Shown here: piece by piece, positions 47,201 through 55,512 of the stretch
Position numbering within the stretch: position 1 is the first letter of the stretch
How the letters are laid out: each line of letters starts with the position of its first letter
Assembly (NCBI GenBank): GCA_037176885.1
Contig: JAWWNJ010000045.1
Coordinates: 682,001 to 746,000 of the forward strand
Length of the DNA: 64,000 nt
DNA from: Favolaschia claudopus
Lineage: Eukaryota; Basidiomycota; Agaricomycetes; Agaricales; Mycenaceae
Direction: 5' to 3'
Program-made: the position numbers and the translations under genes
Notes under the pieces: generated by a model
Database searches by the model: none
The model's input: only the letters and a program-made list of their open reading frames with translations
Told to the model about the DNA's origin: nothing

Positions 47201-49022
47201 CGAATTTTATTCAAACGACATGTTGACTAGCGATGCTAATTATGGGGCAAGACGACCAAAAATGGCAAAGAAGAAGAAATTGTCGAAAGCAACCAGAGAA
47301 ATCCCTGTCCATCGGCAGCATCAATTGTGGAATGCACATCCCAGTTTCAATTCGCTGCACATACCTGGAAAATTGAGTCTGTGCCTCGGTCTCCCGATCA
47401 TGATTAGGAACAACGATGCAACGGAATTGTGCATCACCAAAGGGCAGGAAGCCAAAGTTGTTGGATGGGAAGAAGCAGTCGGAAATAGTGACCAGCGTAT
47501 CCTGGATGCGCTGTTCGTCGAATTGATAGATCCGCCGAAACAAATCAACGTACCTGGACTTCCTCCGAATGTCGTTGTCTTGACAAAAGCAAAGAAGACA
47601 ATTTGGTGCACCCTACCAGATGACCTCGCAATACAGATCAGTCGCGAGCAGATTCTAGCGCTGCCAAACTTTGCTATGACGGATTACGCATGTCAGGGCA
47701 AAACTCGGGCATACAATGTTGTCGACTTACACAACTGCCGGGACCAGGCGTCGTATTACACGGCGCTTTCAAGGAGCGCAACTTCAGCAGGCACGGTGAT
47801 TCTTCAAGGAATGGATTGCTCGAAAATCACCAAGGGAATCAGTGGGTTTCTGCGCCAAGAATTTAGAGAACTTGAGTTGTTGAGCGAGATCACTCAACGA
47901 AAATTCGACGGTGAGGTACCTCAGACGATCATGGGAATAAATCGCAAGGACTTGATATCGGCCTATCGCGACTATGTGAGCACGCAGAATGAGGCTGAAA
48001 ACTTTCATCCTGCCTTATTTCCAAAGGGATCACCGGATCCGCTGTTTTCTGGCTCATGGAAACTGATCGGAGCAGACGCAAAAAAATGTTTCGCAGAGGT
48101 TGACTCTGAGAACAACAACAAGTCTAAAAAACGAAAAGGGAAGGAACCATCAGACCGAGATGCAAGGAAAAAACGAAAGCTGGCCCCTACAAAGACCCTG
48201 GTTGGACTGAAGTGGGATGCAGTTGATTACAGCTGTGCCTATGATGCTGTATTTTCGTGCTTGTATACGATATGGGTCGATGACGGAGTCAAATGGTCGA
48301 ATCGTTTCCGCGAAATTAGCTATTATTGCAAATTGTTAGCACAGGGATTCGAAAATGTGGGCAAAAGAACAAGTTCGTTAGAGAACGCAAGAGATCACGT
48401 ACGACATGTGCTTACAAAGGATCGTCCAGCTCTGTTTCCGACTGGATGGACTTACACGTACCTGAGTAATCTAACGGAGGCATTATTTGAAGGCAGGTAC
48501 TGGGGTGTGGACACAATAAAATGCATTAAATGTGATGCTGTTTACAGCCAGGGCCCCGGATTCCCAACGTTGATGGTCATATGTGACGTTGAAGCGAAGT
48601 CGCCGCGTACCCGCAGTTCTGTTTCACAATGGTTAAACGCGCGTCGAATCAATACAACCGATAGATCTTGCCTCAAATGTGCAAGTAAGCTCACCTGCTT
48701 TTCCGTTCCCACTCGCGCCCCTCCCATCCTGCAAATAGACATCCCTGCTGACACCACGATAGACTTAAGTCTTCGACTAACCATAGATAAAGAGCCCGTC
48801 GAGTATGCACTGAGGGGAGTGATATACTCTGGGGACAACCATTTTACGTGCAGAATGATCGAAAAAGGCAGTGTATGGTATCATGACGGGATGGAAACCG
48901 GTAGGAATTGCATTTTTGAAGGTTGCGTTGAGTCCAAACCACAAGATTTCTTGGATGAATGCCATCGAGGAGGCGTAAAGAGATCGGCCGTGTCGCTGTT
49001 GTATGCCATTACAGAGCCGTGA
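41295..49022 (+). CDS. Inner element transposase: membrane segments, Rep, PIF1 helicase and USP-like peptidase
   Basis: One exon of 2575 codons. N-terminus: hydrophobic segments at about residues 4-20, 103-125 and 186-207, with a 9-residue repeat region (about 37-81) between the first two. A SAP-like helix pair follows (AQLRHAAEVHGIDI), then a Cys-rich zinc-binding block (GCAVCGTL ... CEGVCVDCEDKL). The HUH motif is at 968-970 in GRLTLHMHMLIWI and the paired tyrosines are near 1199 and 1203 in AYISDYVTK. Helicase: Walker A GGVGGTGKS (about 1712), LDEVSM (about 1793), AGDFAQLPPV, LKQNMRQ, TDYACQGKT, YYTALSRS. C-terminus: USP-like Cys box VDYSCAYDAVFSCL with Cys near 2314, CxxC pairs, and His box GDNHFTCRMI with His near 2516. 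This order, including membrane helices and a peptidase, is unusual for Helitrons. All catalytic residues look intact. Confidence 0.92.
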   Translation: MKSTHILLLLLVSLLLYLRTTPHGRSSPSARSGRCPAKAYVPAVILKAFVPPETVTALVPYTSVKALVPYRPVNVSVLYRADAETTLGPDQTTPIFDNAESTMLFMIYLGHLVLNMQYFLVLVHCNLAHFEFSVLCQRLIRRLGRFIHRRHDWKVWMIGEPEYFRSERRCANFVDPKRTWRKSLRRLVLLTLILYILFAKILLLMARDPMPIIHFKLNRVRGGGRQSKFTVGEISPFLVSGSVIPGPESILSIDSHCMLDRVPQDNLTDGSKAYADIPFRIIAGSFNKAQLRHAAEVHGIDIGKRAKSDQIIDLLCHHMCSPRCNQAVTVFCVLSDTTEARRQKNTLNRNAARQRERSGKAQASTALKERRRQQRLAKKPKDVESRQLDTESDELCSEFPPVPPSRNLRHDIITGFCSDFDPAAFEEAGCAVCGTLTRKTKLTPKSDVMFDWNLLRAEGVTRKERVSSADPIEELGVPILADDCEGVCVDCEDKLLKGEVPLHALANHLWIGEVPPQLIGLSFAEKMLIAKVRHNRCVVRVASGRGKLTANAIMFQTPITKVYNVLPLTSDELSEVLAFVFLGSAKPTDQDFVRTPMLVRRDKVRNALEWLKLNHVDYQTLTISEANLNALPESGIPCGVDWKQTSVDESNLVPEAMSVDNTGDEDEGTSEGPCSFAVSGLSGDEYDPLDIKTLKAKALAHLKQGRDTLGVGQSEEPESLFHNVQLYPQMFPWLFPYGLGGIGNPTHKFRLSEDAHKKLLLMYHDKRFQTDLYFPMIAFNDSQIKSARTGSHLMVKRKNFKEVASRLLSVDPIVLTDLAKRLENGEHIKSKTPDEELCFKLLEDLDHVGGQVQGSMTSKKYMRNEVWSLISYKGAPTWFITFAPVDTNHPLCLYFADNRIDFTPKLRNSDERIRLIAQNPVAAARFFHYVSEAFIKHVLGVGSDHPGLYGETDAYYGTVEQQGRLTLHMHMLIWIKGALSPQEIRERVLDPDGIFQKKMIAYLESSHVGEFLSGTMAEVKAKVPYIPRAKQGIHDIVMEPEVRSTPSGYQDPTQTLPSPPPPLCTQDADCSNPMCAECVESDRWWQEQEEVVDDLILRSNVHTCRKPVPGTDFSKPHRPGARMRPEVRGCTRKDGTCSARFPRQLFEDTEVDPDDGSITMKKREADINCVTPDLTYCLRCNTDVTSLLSGTAIKAVVAYISDYVTKSSLKMYHIFDAVRAVLDKNTEYLQSSAKSKENSRVLLMNMVNTLTSKLQIGSPLASLYLLKNPDHYTNMSFRVFWWKSYVSQVRNDWKCGDEDEDEDTSQEHAECAGDPLNAAETADRVVLRKNESGYVGTTNVDDYVYRPNACERTSLYDYFQMSVKAKRNKKQLDDFTNSLEQTESSSNRTLAADNMSNWLRSEDGPGVVADLSEDLVSYAFEKGHPLWKSHYVKLDRRQLTGIVPNFVGGSLPRMDQGDREHYCCCMLTLFKPWRKGTDLKEDGETWHEAFSRFEFSDKANKLMKNFNIRYECNDARDDFSSQDRQKQGALPTFGRQWAADNSDDDIDAESDESHAELSANVATELVKGPKQISKELDMKDAERVLKSSGWTVELKNPSKVPSKVVPTNRYKGSQWKIKIASLREDVLARKFKNAPSKIGRRSMKDMIIGNDVVTLSSYYFTKFFKAKCKKAQKTIDTVCLEYNLNKEQERAFRIVANHSVDESAPPLRMYLGGVGGTGKSQVIKALIKYFEDRGEAHRFMVLAPTGTAAALLNGSTYHSVLGIKDGNDDQRVDGVSIRRVRERLRGVEYIFLDEVSMVSCQAMYNISAKLSQALSEPDEPFGGMNMIFAGDFAQLPPVKAKSLYSGNKSVEPVTHTKMTEADQKNTIGKILWHQVTTSVILKQNMRQTLDTEEDRKFRTALANMRFGACTRDDIRYLESRVISNKPNAPTFQNNCLHNVSIITALNAQKDKINEMGCARFARETGQELVEFYSNDMLTSDANYGARRPKMAKKKKLSKATREIPVHRQHQLWNAHPSFNSLHIPGKLSLCLGLPIMIRNNDATELCITKGQEAKVVGWEEAVGNSDQRILDALFVELIDPPKQINVPGLPPNVVVLTKAKKTIWCTLPDDLAIQISREQILALPNFAMTDYACQGKTRAYNVVDLHNCRDQASYYTALSRSATSAGTVILQGMDCSKITKGISGFLRQEFRELELLSEITQRKFDGEVPQTIMGINRKDLISAYRDYVSTQNEAENFHPALFPKGSPDPLFSGSWKLIGADAKKCFAEVDSENNNKSKKRKGKEPSDRDARKKRKLAPTKTLVGLKWDAVDYSCAYDAVFSCLYTIWVDDGVKWSNRFREISYYCKLLAQGFENVGKRTSSLENARDHVRHVLTKDRPALFPTGWTYTYLSNLTEALFEGRYWGVDTIKCIKCDAVYSQGPGFPTLMVICDVEAKSPRTRSSVSQWLNARRINTTDRSCLKCASKLTCFSVPTRAPPILQIDIPADTTIDLSLRLTIDKEPVEYALRGVIYSGDNHFTCRMIEKGSVWYHDGMETGRNCIFEGCVESKPQDFLDECHRGGVKRSAVSLLYAITEP
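41405..41539 (+). repeat. 27-bp minisatellite within the transposase gene
   Basis: Five units of 27 bp start at 41405, 41432, 41459, 41486 and 41513. The core is GAAGGCCTTGGTGCCATATA with changes. Each unit encodes nine residues of the type KALVPYxxV, so length changes would stay in frame. The repeat lies in the stretch after the first hydrophobic segment. Confidence 0.85.
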
Positions 49023-49230
49023 TAGACAGACACCCGAGTGCCGAGCAAGATGAGAGATGAGGGGAAGGAAGCAGAGTGACAGCTGTTGACAGTTATTTGC
49101 GGGGAAATGATCCGTCGTTACGCGGAGAAACTAATATCGTTATCTGATTGCGGCCTGATTTAACTGCTTTGCTTCGGCTGCTGGAATGCCTGGCATCGAA
49201 GTCTATCGAAGTACAAAGGCGTACAAAACG

Positions 49231-49264
49231 TAAAGTACGAGTTTTTGCCGCGCAACGCGACGGC
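49231..49264. other. 3' subterminal inverted repeat and stem-loop of the inner element
   Basis: TAAAGTAC (49231-49238) is the inverted partner of GTACTTTA at the 5' end. GCCGCGC, loop AAC, then GCGaCGGC (49247-49264) forms a 7-bp stem with one bulged A, 12 nt from the deduced end. In Helitron-type elements such a hairpin marks the 3' end for termination. Confidence 0.75.
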
Positions 49265-49276
49265 CCGCTTACCACA

Positions 49277-50479
49277 AGTCAAGCCAGTTAAAGCGGGGGG
49301 TACACGTCCGAGCCAAGCATGACGTGCCAAAGCATTGACAGGGACTTTGCAGCGATTGAGGGCTCGCTCGCACGACACACAGACGTGGTTGCACCCGTCA
49401 GCTAGTATGGGACCGGGAAGGTCTTCGACTGGATCATTTTCAGTTAGTCTTTCTTTTCTTGTTACGCCTTCACCGTGTAGCAGGTCCAAAATCCCTTCGA
49501 ATTCAGCTAGTGGCGTTAACTGAGACAAAGGTGTCAGTAAACCACACACAGCACATCCGGCTTCAGCAAAATTCTCGCTCTTGAAAGCTTCCGCTGTGCC
49601 AGACATGATACGATGGACATCGATTTTCTTCAAGGCATCGGGAGGAAAATGTGAATTGGGCAGTTGGTTGTCTTTGACCTTATAATCGTATTCCATTTCT
49701 GATTCGCGTCGTTGACTGTCATGAAGGTCGGCGGCACGTAAGGCAGCCGACGGATCTCGCCGTTTTTTGCGCTGTTTTATCGACTTTGGCGTCGGTTCGG
49801 TGATTCGAACGTTTTTGGTAGACTTGGCCTGTTTTCCCGGATTGAAACGGAAAATGGCCACGAGATTATCGCAGTGGCACTCGTGCGCTTGAAGAGCATC
49901 GCGCACGAGTTGAGCCGATAAGGATGATATAAGGACGAGGTTGTGGACTTTCCCCACACTGATACCCTCGTACCTGCTGAGATTTGGTATTATGACCTCA
50001 AATGGAACAGCAGCAGAGATGAACATCGGGTGTTTTGCAACACCGATGTCCCCCTGGTCAGCTGTCGTCTGATACTCGAATAGGAACGTGCCCGACTGCA
50101 GACCCAGATGGCCATTGTCGTTGACTATGTGAGGATATATTTCAGCTGCTGAGTATGTGGACTTCCGTTTACCCCCTCCACTAAGGACGGGGTTAGTGGT
50201 ACATGGTGGAGTATCCGCTGCTTTTCGAGACAGACGTCCACTGATTGCACCGACGCGGAGATGTGTCACTAACATGTATAGCACGATGCAAGTGAACAAG
50301 CCTAGTATAGAGTGGACTTCGGAGGTGTTCAATAGTGGACATAGCAAGCCACGAGATACGAGCATGTAGCCCACAAGGGCGGTTGATAATATGTAGACAC
50401 TTTTAGCGACTGCAGCGCTGACTAGTATCGAGTCTGATAAATCGTTGTTGTTGGTCGTGGGCTGCAGTGGAGCCGTCAA
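49277..50479 (-). CDS. Outer element transposase, N-terminal part
   Basis: About 401 codons of the outer transposase. The text contains two hydrophobic segments (VYILSTALVGYMLVSRGLL and ILGLFTCIVLYMLV), then a region parallel to the inner protein: a helix pair near LSAQLVRDALQAHECHC, and the zinc-like block GCAVCGLLTPLSQL ... HVCVSCERALNRC. It ends with WLGRVPPALTGLT exactly where the inner protein reads WIGEVPPQLIGLS. The reading frame then runs into the inner element and stops at 49160. No ATG fits the 5' edge: the frame begins before 50479 and may need an upstream exon, with CTTCAG near 50490 as a possible acceptor. Confidence 0.8.
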
Positions 50480-50686
50480 TACACCGAGCTGAAGGAACCG
50501 CCGAAATGAGACAGACCATAGGTAGCATCATGTAAGACTTAGATGTGAGTAGAGGACAAGTAGATTAAACCCTAACCCTATATACCACTCGTTGCTAGTA
50601 GTCGGGCCGACATCGGCACCGATCTTTGAAATAGTCACTGCTTATTTCCCTTCTCTACTCGTTCATCGCACCACTTAGGTCTGTAC

Positions 50687-51509
50687 ATGACAACTCGGGA
50701 AGAACGCGAGCTAGACGTTGTTGTGGGTTTCTGGAGGAAGATAGCCTACCTCACCACCCGGACGAAGCGGGCTGACGGACGATGGATGGGGGGACAGGAG
50801 GTCAGAAAGTGGAATGCGAGTAATCACCAGGTATGTGTGGACGCTGCATACAACCCTGTCTAACAAGAATACAGAGCTGTAGGAAATGCGACTCGAGTCG
50901 AGAGTTTAGACCGTGCATCATCGATATTGACCAGCCAAGCTGTCGACCGTGTTTGCAAGGCAAATCGGCGTGCGACCGCAAGACACAGTTTCTGTTTGAA
51001 TCGACCCGCCATGATTTTTTCCCAACAATGGAGGCGTTTTTGAAAGTGTTCAACAGCAAGCCACCAGAGATGTGCCGCTCCTTCCAGCGTTCAGCGAATA
51101 AGCGCCTGAAGGAAAGTCTACCTGCAGGTGAGCAGCGATGGACTGTGTAGGGCGACAAGTACATTCATGGAGAACGCTACCTCAGCAGAACGCGCCCCAC
51201 ACCCGGTCGTACAGATTCCAGGGACCGCCATACTAAATGAAGCAGGTGAGACAGGGAGCGAGGTAGGCTGTATACATTTAACAGCGTCCTTATGCAGAGT
51301 GCGACAACGTTGGAAGCAAAGAGCCGCTGGTGGACATCGTGCGCGACGTGGCGTCACTGCGAGAAGATTTGGCTGAAGTCAAGAAGGAGTTGCGGCGGGG
51401 GAAACTTACCATATATCGGCTCAAGAAAGCGAGGGTGTGGGCGCCCAGTCATCGGACGTTAAAAGCGCGAGCAACATGTAAATTTTTATCACGAACCGCA
51501 ATTGTATGA
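50687..51509 (+). CDS. Zn2Cys6-like cysteine-cluster protein with coiled-coil tail
   Basis: Exons 50687-50830, 50875-51127, 51186-51245 and 51298-51509 encode 222 aa; introns are 44-58 nt and phases agree. After MTTREERELDVVV, six cysteines (residues 50, 53, 62, 71, 74, 81) are sp aced C-x2-C-x8-C-x8-C-x2-C-x6-C, close to the fungal binuclear zinc cluster. The cluster is followed by DRKTQFLFESTRHDFFPT. The C-terminal exon has a heptad-like helix (VRDVASLREDLAEVKKEL) and a basic end. DNA binding is therefore plausible but unproven; similar short Cys-cluster proteins are frequent and uncharacterised in Agaricomycetes. The stop lies 20 bp from the convergent stop of the next gene. Confidence 0.7.
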
Positions 51510-51528
51510 ATACAAGTATTTAGGACGG

Positions 51529-54500
51529 CTAGTCGCTCGAGCTGCGAATTGGTGTTCCGCATATGACCACCCACAAGATATTGTTCCCGACATGGAGGGT
51601 CTTCTCCGTCATGCCTTGCGCTTTACCCATGAAAGAAGCCATAGTGAAGCCGGCGACTATAAAAGACCCAATAGGTACCTCACCGCCTTTCCACCGAGGA
51701 AGCATGGTGGAGAGGTCGCGTATGTTGGTATGAAAGTCGAAGTCCACGCCTCGAGCGTCATAGACAGGAACTAGACCAGCGATTATTAGCACTCGACCAT
51801 GACTACCAGCAGGAGAGGCAAAGGATTAATCACCTTCGTCGTCGTACTTCAGAGAGTAAGCTGAAGAGAATTGAGACGAAGGGCCTCCAGCGCCTTCACG
51901 CGGCGTAGATTGCGCATCAGATTTCTTCGGGGACTCGATGTACCTAAACAGAGGCTTCTTAACAATTTTCGCTAGGACTTGTAATGTTGTCAACGAAGGC
52001 TTGTTGAATGAAACGACTAGTGGTCCGTACCTTCTTTGCTAGTGTCGACTGGGTTCAAACGAGTTGATAGCTGCAGGGCCTTCGCGTTGATCGCGCAATG
52101 GATAGTGTCTTGACCAAAACATATACCAACAAAAGACTCGGTTCTCTCCCAATCTTGGTTATGTACCAAGAGAGATATGTATTTGCGATAGCGAGGTGGA
52201 GTACCAGCCGAGGCAACAGGACTCATTATGTGGCTCTCAGTACACATTCCCGGGAGGACGGCGATAGCAACATGCTTCCCGTAGTTAATACGGTAGGCGT
52301 TGACCATGCCGGGGCCTGTCGGGCGCATGATAAAAGCAGAGGGACGCGCGCGCGCCGGATTGAAGTAAGGGTCCTTGAGCTCGAAGGTCATGGCACTGAG
52401 TATGGTGCTAGGCGTAAACGAGTGAACAAAAGCTAGGGGTCAAAAGACGAGAAACAGAGGCACGTACGTAGGAGACGCGTTGTCCAAAAAATCCTCCCAA
52501 GTAGAGAAGCCCAAATGGCCGCCAAGTCGGTCGTCTTGATCCTCTGGCTGAGATCTGTCGAACGACGGCAGCAATCTCTTTCCTGCCCTGCTCATGCATT
52601 CAGCTATGGTCAAAAGGATTTGAAAGACACCCACGGCAGCGGACAGAGGTCGTCGTATATGCCCTTGATGGCTTCGTCCTGAAGACGTTCATCGTACACC
52701 TCACAAGCGACAGGAGGTACGCTACAGGGCAAAAAAAGAGTCAGCGGCGAGCGTAACGGCCGATCGTAAGGATAAGAAGAAAAAGATGTTCGACACATAC
52801 TAATTGATTGGCAGAGCCTCAACTTCTTCCTGCGTTTTGGCCTTCTTCGGAGTAGACGGACTGCTCTCTGGATTAGGCACGTCCGATTTGGTTGGGCTGG
52901 ATCTTATCGAGGTATGAATAAGCAATAAGAACCCGAACAACAGGCTCAAATAAATACCCGTCGTGCACGGTAGAGGTCTCCGAGTTCTTTCGTTTAGGTG
53001 TGAACATCCGAGCGAGGTCGACTCTGAGACCGAGGGCAGCATGAAGCACGAAAATTTTAATATAAAGACGTGGACAAACTTGGTAGGAGACTTGGGCGGC
53101 GACGCGGGGAAAATGCCTCGGGGATTGTTATGATCTGCTGAAGAAATGTGGCCTTCTGTAGTAGGAGGACGAGCCAACAACAACGAAGCAGGCTTGAAAG
53201 CAGGCATGAGCTCTGTTTCCACATCGTTGTCGTCTGCCGAGCGTACAGCCTACAACGCCAAAAACGTGAAAGGGAGGTCAGGGACGCAGATTTGGACGAC
53301 ATTACCTTAAGGCCGGACAGGGTACCAACTTTGGACAAGCCTGGACCGTTGATCAGAGCAGGCTGATCTTTGCGAGGCGGTGTCGAAGGAGGAGCCGCAG
53401 TGCCGCCCTCTTGAATTGCGGACCCGAACATAGGTGAGTCGGTGCGCTTTACACTACCATCGCTTGAGTTCGCGACCTAACAGAGAGACGGTTATGAAAC
53501 AGGACGAGACGAAACAAGGTGGTGGAAATACATACCGCTTCAGGCTGATGAACAGCCGGCTGATGCAAAGCGGGCATAATTCGTCCGAGAAAGTCTTCGG
53601 TGAAAGCAGCAAATTGAGTGCGAAACATGTCGGACACGTAACTGAGGAACTTAGAGCGGCAACATATGAAATGTATATACACATACCCTTCCATATGAGT
53701 CTTGATATCGTCGGTCGATTTACTGACGGTCTCTTGAGGAGAAGTGCTGACAAAAAAATCAGTTTTCATCGAGCAATCTATTTAGATAGACGGGGCGCTC
53801 ACGACTGAGTCTGTTGAGCGGAATCTGGAACGTCGACTGCGAGAGACCTATTGGCGTGTATATATGTCAACACCCGAACAAAAGAAGATGAGGCACCCAC
53901 CCAGAAGAAGAGACGGTGTTTGACTCCGTCGATTCCACGCTAAGGGCACGTCACTGACGCTGTCTTAGAAGCGGAACAAAACTCACGAAACATTGTCCGG
54001 TTCGTCGACCGCTGCGTTGGGAGCAGCGGACCTGAACAGGAAGCAGAGGAATAAGACGCGCTTTAAACTGGGACACGACATAGCACGAACCTAGCTCCTG
54101 CAGTACGACGGCCTTTCTTATTCTTGGTCTGCGACCCTTCCACAGACTGTGAGGAACGTCTAGTGTCTTGTGAACCGGTCGTCGAGGCGCGAGTAGTGCT
54201 CCTAGGCGAAGAAGGCGTAAGCATAGCTCTATATAAGAGCTGCCAACATCACGAACCGAGTGGGCATAGCAGGCGGAAGCGTACTGTTATCGTTGAATGA
54301 GACACGCGTGCGCTGTAACCGACGACAAGTCTTACCTGGCTTTCACTGCACTGCCTTTAGTGAACATTCTACGCAGACGTTAGCCACCTTTGACGGCCAC
54401 ATATAAGGATTATTGACTCACGCGTCGTCAGGCTTAATCTCAGCGGCCCTGGAGAGACATGTAACATTAGAAGACGAAGTCGGTAGAAGATACCGATGTT

Positions 54501-55106
54501 GTACTGACTCTTCGTCCGTGTCCTGAGCGCGTTGTCTGATGCAGACGAGGAGAGGTGAGTAAAGTCTGATAAGCAAGGTTCAAGAACAACACTAACTTCT
54601 TTTTCCCCAACCTGCGCTTCTTGGGAGTGGGCACAACGACAACATCGTCGTCGGAATGGGCATTGGCTGCGTCTGCCTCGTCGTGAGACATCGCGGAACT
54701 TCAATTGATTTAGGACAGCGACTAGGGGATGTGATGAGGTTACACGTACAGTTCGCTTTCTCCGTCCATGATATGCTTGCTGTTGAAGAAGTCAATATGA
54801 GGAAATGAAAAACCGCGAATTGTTTACCTGTCAATCTCGTCGCTGGAATAGACAGACAACTCGGAATCGTCGTTTATGAACACGCGATCGGTCTCGGTCT
54901 CAGAAAGAACTGCTTCACTGGCGAAGCGTTTCAGTTTTGAGTAGCGGAATGGTTGACTACAGGTACCTAGCGCTGAACGAGTCCTCGTCGATGGCCTCGT
55001 AGTCGATAAGTGGAGATGTCGAGCGGATACTAGTGAGCGACGTCAGAAGAAAGCGGACCGAAAACAATCGCAAGAGGTTGGCGTGCCTGGTAGGAAAAAG
55101 GGTCAT
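51529..55106 (-). CDS. Intron-dense gene with micro-exons, unknown protein of about 776 aa
   Basis: I could thread 24 exons on the minus strand with every phase matching. They run from ATG 55106 (exon 55087-55106) and 54967-55029 down to 52061-52407, 51848-52016 and the last exon 51529-51802. Introns are 41-79 nt. Several exons are tiny: 27 nt at 54509-54535, 54422-54448 and 54257-54283, 30 nt at 54750-54779, 33 nt at 54336-54368, 39 nt at 53901-53939. The N-terminal half is acidic and Ser/Thr-rich with basic patches (PTPKKRRLGKK, TKNKKGRR). A helical block follows (MFRTQFAAFTEDFLGRIMPA). The C-terminal third looks globular (LPINYVPPVACEVYDERLQD, HGRVLIIAGLVPVYDARG, WKGGEVPIGSFIV). No known domain was recognised; the basic patches suggest a nuclear protein. 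The first intron would be GC-AG and is the weakest part; TTTAAAAG lies about 40 nt upstream. Confidence 0.65.
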
Positions 55107-55512
55107 ACGATGCAGACAAATTTTTTGTCTTGAGGTACCGACTTTTAAACCGGCAACTCCAACTTGCCATCAGCCATTCAGGAAGGAGTTAAACTTGGAA
55201 TCAAAAGCCATCATGTCGCATCACGATGCGCGTTCGGGGTCCAAACCGAACCTCCGACACGCAGATCTTGGATCAGAAGCGCGGGGAATCGAGAAGCCCC
55301 AATAGCCGTCGTCGCTTCGAATACTTCCAAATCAAGAGAATTACTAAAAAGGATCTATGATACTCTAATGGTTATCATTAGCAGAAAAATAAAATAATAT
55401 GCGGCGGATAATTTCACCTCTTATACTAAACCGTAGACGAAAGGACACATCACCCTTAGCGCCATACGACACACAGAGAGGTGGCCTTTAATTGTTCCTC
55501 AACAACAAGCCC

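Larger units (their letters stand above)
40708..49276 (+). mobile_element. Inner Helentron/Helitron2-like element, complete, 8569 bp
   Basis: The borders are deduced from the interrupted gene. On the minus strand ...TTGACT is followed by the element and then TACGCCGAG. Taking out 40708-49276 gives TTGACTTACGCCGAG, coding LTYAER, matching LSFAEK in this element's own protein. One base of uncertainty remains (an A at either edge). Insertion is between two Ts without a target duplication. The left end has a perfect 8-bp stem-loop at 40712-40732. The right end has an inverted copy of GTACTTTA (49231-49238), then a 7-bp stem-loop at 49247-49264, 12 nt from the border. There is no CTRR end. These are traits of Helentrons/Helitron2. 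One intact 2575-aa gene suggests the element may be active. Confidence 0.85.
34525..50479 (-). mobile_element. Outer Helitron/Helentron-like element, interrupted by a second element
   Basis: The minus strand carries one very long Rep-helicase transposase gene in two parts (N-terminal 50479-49277 and the rest 40707-34525), separated by the inner element at 40708-49276. Both parts are free of stops and rejoin in frame. Start and end given here are those of the coding parts. The true termini were not found: the 5' end should lie between 50480 and the gene starting at 50687, and the 3' end below 34525, perhaps below 34073. Confidence 0.8.

Noticed and set aside
49160..49276. Last 39 codons of the open frame of the outer transposase N-terminal part
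   Set aside because: They read into the inner element and are chimeric, so the true coding part is taken to end at 49277.
54225..54250. TATATAAG near 54236 as a promoter with a start ATG just downstream on the minus strand
   Set aside because: It is about 10 nt from that ATG, too close, and upstream exons continue in phase through this place.
54202..54256. A 28-nt intron (ending TATATAG) in the micro-exon gene
   Set aside because: It would keep phase, but 28 nt is below the size of functional fungal introns. A 55-nt version ending CGCCTAG keeps the same frame and was chosen.
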